The notes under the pieces: generated by a model
Databases searched by the model: none
What the model saw: only the letters and a program-made list of their open reading frames with translations
What the model was told of the DNA's origin: nothing
Shown: in pieces, positions 57,542-64,000 of the stretch
How the letters are laid out: every line of letters starts with the position of its first letter
Numbering within the stretch: position 1 is the first letter of the stretch
Assembly: GCA_035485275.1 (NCBI GenBank)
Contig: DATHOE010000014.1
Location: forward strand, 1-64,000
DNA length: 64,000 nt
From: DAIDJD01 sp035485275
GTDB taxonomy: Bacteria > Oederibacteriota > JAJYGY01 > DAIDJD01
Direction of reading: 5' to 3'
Made by a program: the position numbers and the translations under genes

Positions 57542-58512
57542 CGGACTCCTTCGGACGGGTGATGACGAGCCTGCGCCTCAGCGTGACGGACCGCTGCGAC
57601 TTGCGCTGCGTCTACTGCATGCCGGCGCAGGGCGTGGAATGGCTGCCCCGGCGGGACCTGCTCAGCTTCGAGGAGATGGAGCGCCTGGTGCGCGTCCTGG
57701 CCGGCCTGGGCCTGCGGCGCCTGCGCCTCACCGGCGGCGAGCCCCTGCTGCGCAGGGACCTCCCCGCGCTGGTGGAGCGCCTGGCGCGTGTCCCCGGCAT
57801 CGAGGACCTCAGCCTCACCACCAACGGCACGCGCCTGGCCCCCTTGGCGGGCGCCCTGAAAGACGCGGGCCTGCACCGGGTGACGGTGAGCCTCGACAGC
57901 CTGGACGCGGGGCGCTTCAAGGCCATCACCCGCGGCGCGGACCTGGGCGCCGTGCTGGCGGGACTGCGGGCCGCGGAACAGGCGGGCCTGGCCCCGATCA
58001 AAATCAATTGCGTTGTCCTGCCCGAGAACGAGGAGGACCTCCTGCCCCTGGCCGCGCTGAGCATGGAGCACCGCTGGGAGATCCGCTTCATCGAGGTGAT
58101 GCCGGTGAGCTCCGCCCTGGGCCACGGCGTCAAGCCGGGCCTGCCCATGGAGCAGCTTAAAAGCCGCCTGGCGGGGCGCTGGGGCGGCCTGGAGCCGGTC
58201 CCCACCGACGCGCACGCGCCGGCGCGGCGTTTCCGCCTTCCCCGCAGCCTGGGGAAATTGGGCTTCATCAGCTCGGTCAGCGAGCCTTTTTGCGGGGCCT
58301 GCGACCGCCTGCGCCTGGGCCCCACGGGCCGCCTGCAGTTGTGCATGGCCCATCCCGACGGATTGGACCTCAGGCCCCTGCTCAAATCCGGCCTGGACGA
58401 CCAGGGCCTGGCCGAGGCCCTGGTCGCGGCGGTCCTGCGCAAGCCGTCCGGCCACGCGTTCTACCGCGGGCCGCAGCCCCAAGGGCTGGCCATGTCGCGC
58501 ATAGGAGGTTGA
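57532..58512 (+). CDS. moaA: GTP 3',8-cyclase MoaA
   Basis: 326 residues, start GTG 57532 with GGAGG just upstream. Radical-SAM Cys motif CDLRCVYC, GTP-site Cys cluster CGACDRLRLGPTGRLQLC and the C-terminal GG needed for activity are intact. It makes 3',8-cH2GTP, the first step of molybdopterin synthesis. Confidence 0.96.
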   Translation: MRLTDSFGRVMTSLRLSVTDRCDLRCVYCMPAQGVEWLPRRDLLSFEEMERLVRVLAGLGLRRLRLTGGEPLLRRDLPALVERLARVPGIEDLSLTTNGTRLAPLAGALKDAGLHRVTVSLDSLDAGRFKAITRGADLGAVLAGLRAAEQAGLAPIKINCVVLPENEEDLLPLAALSMEHRWEIRFIEVMPVSSALGHGVKPGLPMEQLKSRLAGRWGGLEPVPTDAHAPARRFRLPRSLGKLGFISSVSEPFCGACDRLRLGPTGRLQLCMAHPDGLDLRPLLKSGLDDQGLAEALVAAVLRKPSGHAFYRGPQPQGLAMSRIGG

Positions 58513-59460
58513 GTGCTGGACGTTGGAGCCAAGATCACGACCCTGAGGGAGGCCCGCGCCGAAGGCTTCATCCGCCTGGCGCCTTCGACCCTCGCGCGCC
58601 TCAAGGCCGGGGAAACGCCCAAGCCCGACGTGCTGGCCACGGCCCGCGCTGCGGCCCTGCTGGCGGCCAAGAAAACGCCCGAGCTCATCCCCCACTGCCA
58701 TCCGATCCCCCTGGAGGCCCTCAGCGTGGACCTGGTCGCGGAGGCGAAAGGCGTCCGCGTCACGGCCACGGCCGCGGCGATCGCCCGCACCGGCGTGGAG
58801 ATGGAGGCCCTCTGCGCGGTGCAGGTGGCCTGCCTGGTGCTCTACGACATGCTCAAGGCCCTGGACCAGGCCATGGTCATCGAAGGCGTGCGCCTGCTGG
58901 ATAAGAGCGGGGGCAAGGACGACTTCGCCCCCCACCTCAAGCCCGGCTACAAAGCCGCGGTGCTGGTGGCCTCGGACCGGGTCTCCCAGGGCCAGGCCGA
59001 GGACAAGACCGGGCCCTGGCTCCTGGGGCGACTGAAGGAGCTGGGCGTGCAGGAGCCCTCCTACCACCTCCTGCCCGACGACGAGGAAAAGATCCGCGCC
59101 CTCTTCCTGGACCTGCACGCGCAGGGGACGGACCTGGTGATATCCACGGGCGGCACGGGCCTGAGCCCGCGGGACCGGACCGTGGAGGCCCTGCGCCCGA
59201 TCCTGGACAGGGAACTGCCCGGGGCCATGGAGGCCTCCCGCGCCTACGGCCAGGCCCGCACGCCCTACGCCATGCTCTCGCGCGGGCTGGCGGGGCACCG
59301 GGGCAAGACCCTCTATGTGACCCTGCCCGGCAGCAGCGGCGGGGTGCGCGACAGCTTCACGGCCCTGTTCCCGGCGCTCTTCCACGCCAGCCACGTGCTG
59401 GCGCAAGGGAGCCCTGCGCATGCGGCCCCCCCCGCCCCGGACTCCGGCGCGCGGCCGTGA
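58513..59460 (+). CDS. moaC: Fusion of MoaC and MogA/MoaB
   Basis: 315 residues from GTG 58513, directly after moaA. Residues 1-155 are MoaC (PHCHPIPLEAL; GVEMEALCAVQVACL), the cPMP synthase. Residues 160-300 are the MogA/MoaB adenylyltransferase domain (STGGTGLSPRDRTVEALRP; LPGSSGGVRDSF). One protein thus covers an early and a late step of the pathway. Confidence 0.93.
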   Translation: MLDVGAKITTLREARAEGFIRLAPSTLARLKAGETPKPDVLATARAAALLAAKKTPELIPHCHPIPLEALSVDLVAEAKGVRVTATAAAIARTGVEMEALCAVQVACLVLYDMLKALDQAMVIEGVRLLDKSGGKDDFAPHLKPGYKAAVLVASDRVSQGQAEDKTGPWLLGRLKELGVQEPSYHLLPDDEEKIRALFLDLHAQGTDLVISTGGTGLSPRDRTVEALRPILDRELPGAMEASRAYGQARTPYAMLSRGLAGHRGKTLYVTLPGSSGGVRDSFTALFPALFHASHVLAQGSPAHAAPPAPDSGARP

Positions 59461-60155
59461 AGGTGCAGGCCTCCTACTTCGGCGCCCTGCGGGCCCGCCT
59501 GGGCTGCGAGGGGCAATGGCTGGAGCTTCCCGCGGGGAGCAGCGCCGCGGACGCGGCTTGGGCCGCCTGCGGGCACCTGGGTCCCGAATGGCCGGCGTCC
59601 CTGCGCCTGGCCGTGAACGAGGAGATGGTCCCGGCAACGACGCTTCTGCGCGAGGGGGACAGCCTTTCCCTGCTGCCCCCGGTCAGCGGCGGCAGCGCCC
59701 TGGACGCGGCCGTGGACGCCCTGGACCGCTGCTTTTTGACCGAGCAGGCCCTGGATCCGGCGCTGCTGCGCGATCTTGAGGATCCCGCCTGCGGGGCCCT
59801 GGCCAGCTTCGTGGGGAAGGTGCGGCGCGAGCACCGGGGCCGGGCGGTGATCCGCCTGGACTATGAGGCCCACCCGAGCCTGGCCCTGAAGGAGCTGCGC
59901 CGCGTGGCCCAGGACGCGCGCGCGCGCTGGACCCTGGGGCCCCTGCTGCTGGCCCACCGAGTGGGGCGCCTGGAGATCGGCGAGGTGGCCGTGCTCGTGG
60001 CGGTGGCCTCGGCGCACCGTGAGGAGGCCTTCGCGGCCTGCCGTTTCCTCATCGACGAGGTCAAGGCCCGGGTGCCGGTGTGGAAGCACGAATTCTACGC
60101 CGACTTGAGCGAGGCCTGGGTGGGCGCGCCGGGCTGGGAGAAGCCGCCCGCCTGA
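59457..60155 (+). CDS. moaE: Fusion of MoaD and MoaE (molybdopterin synthase)
   Basis: 232 residues. Residues 1-80 are MoaD, ending LLPPVSGGS, and the rest is MoaE (ASFVGKVRREHRGRAVIRLD; HRVGRLEIGEVAVLVAV; VPVWKHEF). MoaD needs a free C-terminal Gly-Gly for thiocarboxylate formation, so the fusion should be cleaved after the internal GG, as reported for mycobacterial MoaX. It overlaps the moaC-mogA stop by 4 bases. Confidence 0.92.
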   Translation: MKVQASYFGALRARLGCEGQWLELPAGSSAADAAWAACGHLGPEWPASLRLAVNEEMVPATTLLREGDSLSLLPPVSGGSALDAAVDALDRCFLTEQALDPALLRDLEDPACGALASFVGKVRREHRGRAVIRLDYEAHPSLALKELRRVAQDARARWTLGPLLLAHRVGRLEIGEVAVLVAVASAHREEAFAACRFLIDEVKARVPVWKHEFYADLSEAWVGAPGWEKPPA

Positions 60156-60195
60156 GGGCCGGCCGGCGTCCGGCGCGGCGCCCTGCGCTGGACTT

Positions 60196-60251
60196 ATCCA
60201 AAAAATACTCACTTTAAAGCATTGCCATGATCTATTTTTTTTGGATGGATA
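60196..60251 (+). promoter_or_regulatory. Inverted repeat upstream of modE-like gene
   Basis: ATCCAAAAAATA (60196-60207) is mirrored by TATTTTTTTTGGAT (60233-60246), with 25 bases between. It could be the end of the moa transcript, or an operator for the ModE-like protein just downstream. A TTGCCA at 60222 spaced 17 bases from ATGGAT is a weak promoter candidate. Confidence 0.45.
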
Positions 60252-60266
60252 GGGGGATGGAGCGCC

Positions 60267-60932
60267 ATGACGAACAGTTTTGAGGTCCTGGTCGACCGCC
60301 TGGACGCCAAGGGCGGCATCGCCTGGCTCCGCCTGGGGAAGGGCCGCCTGGCGGCGCTGCCCTGGCCCGGGCTGCGCAAAGGCGCGCGGCTGCGCGTCTC
60401 GGTGTCGCCCAACGACATCGTGCTGTGCGCGGAGCACCCGGGACCTTGCAGCGCCCGCAACGTCCTGGCCGCGCGGGTCAAGACGCTTCGCCTGGTCAAG
60501 GAAGGCGCCCTGGTCCTCCTGGACTGCGGATTCGACCTGGTCACGCGCGTCAGCCGCCGCGCCGTCACGGAACTGGATCTGCGGCGCGGCGCGCACCTCT
60601 TCGCCCTGGTGAAGGCCGCGGCCGTCCTGCCCGACCGGGCCCTGCGGGCCGCATACCGCGTCTCCCTGGCCGGGAAGAACGGCTTGCTGGGGCCGGAGAC
60701 CGTGGATTTTTTGGGGTGCGTTGAGCGCGGCGGCTCCCTGGCCCTGGCCGCCGCGGATCTCGGCATCCATTACCGCACCGCCTGGATGAAGGCCCGGGCC
60801 GCGAACCGGGTCTGGGGCGCGCCCCTGGTGGCCCGCAGCAGCGGCGGCAGCGGCGGCGGGGGAAGCTCTTTGACGCCCGAAGGCCGGGCGGTTTTGGCCC
60901 TGGCAAAAAAACTGGAAGGGGAGGCGGCATGA
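60267..60932 (+). CDS. modE: ModE-like molybdate regulator with domains in reversed order
   Basis: 221 residues. The N-terminal two thirds are two molybdate-binding TOBE/Mop domains (LRKGARLRVSVSPNDIVL with SARNVLAARV; then VSRRAVTELDLRRGAHLFALVKA). The winged helix that is N-terminal in E. coli ModE is C-terminal here (about 140-221: VERGGSLALAAADLGIHYRTAW and SGGSGGGGSSLTPEGRAVL). It probably represses modABC when molybdate is bound. It overlaps modA by 4 bases. The companion modC has no TOBE domain. Confidence 0.85.
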   Translation: MTNSFEVLVDRLDAKGGIAWLRLGKGRLAALPWPGLRKGARLRVSVSPNDIVLCAEHPGPCSARNVLAARVKTLRLVKEGALVLLDCGFDLVTRVSRRAVTELDLRRGAHLFALVKAAAVLPDRALRAAYRVSLAGKNGLLGPETVDFLGCVERGGSLALAAADLGIHYRTAWMKARAANRVWGAPLVARSSGGSGGGGSSLTPEGRAVLALAKKLEGEAA

Positions 60933-61714
60933 GCACGGACTTCGCGCGGCGTTCAAAAGGGTTCCGGGCTTTCGCGCTGGGCTTGGGTCTGCTGTCCCTG
61001 GCCGCCCCCCTCCGCGCCGGATCCATCCTGGTTTTCGCGGCGGCCAGCATGAGCGACGCCCTCAAGAGCGCTGGGGCCGCCTATGAAAAGAGGACCGGGG
61101 AAACGGTCGAGTTCAGCTTCGCGGCCTCCAACCTGCTGGCGGTCCAGATCTCCAAGGGCGCGCCCGCGGATGTTTTCCTGTCCGCGGACGACAAGCAGAT
61201 GGACCTGCTGGCCGCCCAGGGCCTGATCAACAAGGCCACGCGGCGCGAACTGCTGTCGAACAGCCTGGTGGCCGTGGGCCTGGCGGGTGGACCGCTGTCC
61301 GTCAGCTCGGCCGCCGGCCTGGCCTCCCCGGAGATCGCGCACCTGGCGCTGGCGGACCCCAGGGCGGTTCCCGCGGGCGTTTACGCCAAAAAATACCTTG
61401 AGGCGCAGGGCCTCTGGGACGCCTTGGCCGCCAAGGTGCTGCCCACCGGAAACGTGCGCGGGGCCCTGGAGGCGGTGGTCAGCGGCAACGCGGACGCGGC
61501 CATGGTCTACAAGACCGACGCCCTGATATCCAAGAAAGTGCGCATCCTCTTTGAGGTGCCGGTCAAAGAGGGACCGCGCATCGACTACCCCATCGCGGTG
61601 GTGGCGGCCAGCGCCCAGCCCAAGGAGGCGGGGCGCTTCCTGGACTTTCTCGCGTCCAAGCCGGGCCTGGCCCTGTTCAAGGGCTACGGCTTCCTGGTCC
61701 CGGCCGCGCCCTAG
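60929..61714 (+). CDS. modA: Molybdate-binding periplasmic protein ModA
   Basis: 261 residues: signal peptide ending PLRAG, then the periplasmic binding domain with VFAAASMSDALK, NLLAVQISKGAPADVFLSAD and LADPRAVPAGVYAKKYLE. It delivers molybdate (or tungstate) to ModB. ATG overlaps the regulator stop as ATGA. Confidence 0.94.
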   Translation: MSTDFARRSKGFRAFALGLGLLSLAAPLRAGSILVFAAASMSDALKSAGAAYEKRTGETVEFSFAASNLLAVQISKGAPADVFLSADDKQMDLLAAQGLINKATRRELLSNSLVAVGLAGGPLSVSSAAGLASPEIAHLALADPRAVPAGVYAKKYLEAQGLWDALAAKVLPTGNVRGALEAVVSGNADAAMVYKTDALISKKVRILFEVPVKEGPRIDYPIAVVAASAQPKEAGRFLDFLASKPGLALFKGYGFLVPAAP

Positions 61715-61716
61715 GC

Positions 61717-62385
61717 ATGGACACCCTGCGCATTTTCGTCTTCACCGCGAGCTGCGCCGTCGTGGCGGTGCTTCTGGCCCTGCCCGCGGCCACGGGCCTG
61801 GGCTGGCTGCTCGCCCGGAAGAATTGGCCGGGCAAGGCCCTCTTCGAGACCATGACCACGCTGCCCCTGGTCCTCCCTCCCGTGGCCACTGGGCTGATCC
61901 TGCTGGACGCGCTGGGCCGCCGCGGCTGGATCGGGGCCTGGGTCTGGTCCTGCTTCGGCGCGGACATCGCCTTCACGGAGAAGGCGGTGGTCGTGGCCAT
62001 GGGGGTCATGGCCTTCCCGCTTCTGGCGGGCTCGGCCCGGGCGGCCTTTGAGGAGGTCCCGCGCCGCCAGGAGGACCTGGCCCGAACCCTGGGCCTGAGC
62101 GAGGCCCAGGTCTTCCGCCGGGTCAGCCTTCCCCTGGCACGCCGGGGCCTCCTGTCCGGGGCCCTGCTGGGATACGCGCGGGCTTTGGGCGAATTCGGGG
62201 CCACCATCACCCTTGCCGGCGCCATCCCGGGCCGCACCGAGACCCTGGCCTCGGCGATCTATTCCCGGCTGCAGTTGGGCCAGGACGACTCGATTTTGCC
62301 CCTGCTGCTCCTGTCGCTGGCCGCGGCCTTCTGCCTGGTGTGGGTGTCGCAGCAATGGCTGCGGCCGCCCCGCGGCGCGCGATGA
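61717..62385 (+). CDS. modB: Molybdate ABC permease ModB
   Basis: 222 residues with five to six membrane helices and the cytoplasmic EAA loop EDLARTLGLSEAQVFRRVSL followed by GEFGATITLAG, as in ModB. It starts 2 bases after modA and ends in an ATGA overlap with modC. Confidence 0.93.
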   Translation: MDTLRIFVFTASCAVVAVLLALPAATGLGWLLARKNWPGKALFETMTTLPLVLPPVATGLILLDALGRRGWIGAWVWSCFGADIAFTEKAVVVAMGVMAFPLLAGSARAAFEEVPRRQEDLARTLGLSEAQVFRRVSLPLARRGLLSGALLGYARALGEFGATITLAGAIPGRTETLASAIYSRLQLGQDDSILPLLLLSLAAAFCLVWVSQQWLRPPRGAR

Positions 62386-63035
62386 TCAGGCTTGATTTTG
62401 AAGGGGTGCGCGTGCGCCAGGGGGCCTTCACCTTGCGGGTGGACGGGCGCCTGGGGGCCGGGACCCTGGGCCTCTCCGGAAAGTCCGGCAGCGGCAAGAC
62501 CACCTTCCTGGAACTGCTCGTGGGCCTGCGGCCGCCCGACCAGGGCAGCGTGCGCTTGGGGGGCCGGGTCCTGGACGATGCCGCCCAGGGCTTGCATGTG
62601 GCCCCCAGGAAACGGAAGATCGGCTATGTGGGGCAGGACGCGGATCTCTTCCCCCACCTGGATGTGCGCCGGAACCTCCTGTTCGGCGCGGCCCGGGCCT
62701 CCGCAGGGGCCCCCGCGCTGGGGAGCGTGGTCCCGGCCCTGGGCCTGGAGGGCCTGCTGGGGCGCGGCGTCCAGGGGCTGTCCGGGCTTTCCGGCGGGGA
62801 ACGCCGTCGCGTGGCTTTGGGCCGGGCCCTGCTTTCGGGCCCCGAATTCCTGGTGCTCGACGAGCCCTTTGGCGGGCTGGATGCGAGGGCCAGAAGCCTG
62901 CTGCGAGACAGCCTGAAACAGCTGCATCGCCGCTTCAGGATCCCATGGATCCTGGTGTCCCATGACCCGGCGGACCTGAGGGGCCTGTGCGAAAAGACTT
63001 TTTCGATCCGGGGCGGGATCGTGAGCGGGATCTGA
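62382..63035 (+). CDS. modC: Molybdate ABC ATPase ModC, short form without TOBE domain
   Basis: 217 residues. Walker A GKSGSGKTT, signature GLSGGERRRVALGRAL, Walker B FLVLDEPFGGLD and switch SHD are intact. Typical ModC is about 350 residues with a C-terminal molybdate-binding TOBE domain; here the protein ends at the ATPase core. The TOBE modules seem to reside in the neighbouring ModE-like regulator. Confidence 0.93.
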   Translation: MIRLDFEGVRVRQGAFTLRVDGRLGAGTLGLSGKSGSGKTTFLELLVGLRPPDQGSVRLGGRVLDDAAQGLHVAPRKRKIGYVGQDADLFPHLDVRRNLLFGAARASAGAPALGSVVPALGLEGLLGRGVQGLSGLSGGERRRVALGRALLSGPEFLVLDEPFGGLDARARSLLRDSLKQLHRRFRIPWILVSHDPADLRGLCEKTFSIRGGIVSGI

Positions 63036-63044
63036 GGAGGCCTT

Positions 63045-63533
63045 TTGCCTAAATCCAAAAGCAAGACCAGCGCGCCCCTCAAGGCCCTCGGGGTGCGCTT
63101 CGCCCGCAAAGCGGACCTGAAAAGCCTCGCCGCCCTGCTGGGGCAGCTGTTCAGCCAAGAGGCGGAATTCAAGCCCGAACCCGCGCTCCAGCTCCGGGCC
63201 CTGCGCCTGATCCTATCGCGCCCTTCCACGGGCCAGATTTTCGTGGCGGAAGCCGGGGGCCGGGTGGTCGGCATGCTGAGCCTGCTTTCCAGCGTGAGCA
63301 CGGCCTTGGGGGGGCCTGTCGCCTGGCTTGAGGACCTTGTGGTGGCGCCGGACTGGCAGGGGCAAGGCGTGGGCAAAGGCCTGCTGCGGGCGGCCCTTGC
63401 CGAGGCCCGGAAACGGGGCTGGCGCAGGATCAGCCTGCTTACGGACGCGGATAACCTGAGATCGCAGGGTCTATACCGGAAACATGGCTTCATTCGTTCC
63501 ACTATGCGGGTTTATCGTTGGCTGCTTTCTTAG
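63045..63533 (+). CDS. GNAT-family N-acetyltransferase
   Basis: 162 residues, start TTG 63045 after GAGGAGG. GNAT fold with VAWLEDLVVAPDWQGQGVGK as strand 4 and the acetyl-CoA loop, and NLRSQGLYRKHGF near the end. The substrate is unknown. It follows modC by 9 bases but a link with molybdate uptake is not evident. Confidence 0.85.
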   Translation: MPKSKSKTSAPLKALGVRFARKADLKSLAALLGQLFSQEAEFKPEPALQLRALRLILSRPSTGQIFVAEAGGRVVGMLSLLSSVSTALGGPVAWLEDLVVAPDWQGQGVGKGLLRAALAEARKRGWRRISLLTDADNLRSQGLYRKHGFIRSTMRVYRWLLS

Positions 63534-63727
63534 GCCCTGTTCAGGGCCAATTTGCCGTATAAAAATAGGATTTATATATATTTTTAAATGATTTTTCTAT
63601 TTATTAGGGCTTAAATGACATTTAGGTAAAAATATCGATTTTTGGAAAAATTCACTCATAAAACAATTTACAAGCTTGGATAAATGGACTAATAAGGATT
63701 GTCAAAATGGGGCATCTGGGGGGAACC

Positions 63728-64000
63728 ATGTGCAAGAAACCAATGCAGTTTATTTTATCCGCGCTATTTATTGCCCTAGAAATCATTTTTATTTCGCCAG
63801 CCGGAATATTAAGTGCCGCTCCCAGTCCTGTTCCCAGCGCCACTCCCTGCACGGATTGTGACACTTCCATAGGCATGAACGGCATGGACGTCCCCATGAG
63901 CGGCAACCAGCCGATCCTGGGGCCCAACGGCTATGCCGGGACCTTGGACCCGACCGTGAACCAGGGTCTGGGGAACGGATTCTGGGATCCCGCGTCCACC
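63728..64000 (+). CDS. Secreted Pro-rich protein, N-terminal part (runs off window)
   Basis: An open frame from ATG 63728 to the window edge. It begins with a signal peptide (CKKPMQFILSALFIALEIIF to GILSA), then a Pro/Ser/Ala stretch and a CTDC motif, followed by Gly/Asn-rich sequence (GNQPILGPNGYAG). No stop is seen by 64000. The AT-rich spacer before it suggests an independent promoter. No family recognised. Confidence 0.6.
   Translation, partial: MCKKPMQFILSALFIALEIIFISPAGILSAAPSPVPSATPCTDCDTSIGMNGMDVPMSGNQPILGPNGYAGTLDPTVNQGLGNGFWDPAST

Overview
This is a GC-rich window of coding-dense Gram-negative DNA: it carries lipoproteins, outer-membrane beta-barrels, a NirB/NasA nitrate assimilation system and sigma-54 promoters. 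I recognise no rRNA, tRNA, IS element or CRISPR array, so the phylum cannot be fixed. A PorV-like protein, a C-terminal beta-sandwich on a DUF3494 protein and NifI-type P-II proteins are compatible with Elusimicrobiota or a similar deep-branching group, but that is only a guess.

Region 1 (1-6 kb) holds the end of a histidine kinase, a sigma-54-driven response regulator, a Crp/Fnr-family regulator, a small CxCW repeat protein and a large PatZ-type acyl-CoA-synthetase/acetyltransferase. Region 2 (6-42 kb) looks like an envelope and stress island. It contains porins, YceI, a duplicated cassette of small membrane and Pro/Val-rich proteins, an ABC exporter, a DUF3494 ice-binding-like protein, lipoproteins, YtxH/DUF948 proteins, a giant cyclic beta-glucan synthase (NdvB), an ECF-like sigma factor, a sigma-2-only relative of it, three receiver-like proteins with eroded active sites, a two-component cluster, hemerythrin and a phospholipase-D synthase. 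Ten intergenic sites in this region share GGAATAAA, exactly 13 bases, then a GCMTTTA-like box. One of them lies upstream of the sigma factor gene, so I propose a previously unnamed sigma regulon.

Region 3 (42-63.5 kb) is a nitrate assimilation and molybdenum super-cluster. It runs moeA, an APC permease, a MOSC protein, mobA, narK, a porin, two P-II genes, nirB, nirD, a TrpD-like gene, nasA, a third P-II gene, moaA, moaC-mogA, moaD-moaE, a rearranged modE, then modABC. Nitrate would enter through the porin and NarK, be reduced by NasA to nitrite and by NirBD to ammonium, while Moa/Moe/Mob make the cofactor and ModABC imports molybdate. Sigma-54 promoters precede the APC permease, narK and the P-II/nirB operon. 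The first two are followed by matching RNA leaders with paired hairpins and an intrinsic terminator, the layout of ANTAR-protein antitermination. The three P-II proteins are of the NifI type usually met beside nitrogenase, yet no nif gene is present here.

The window ends in an AT-rich spacer and the start of a secreted Pro-rich protein that runs off the edge.
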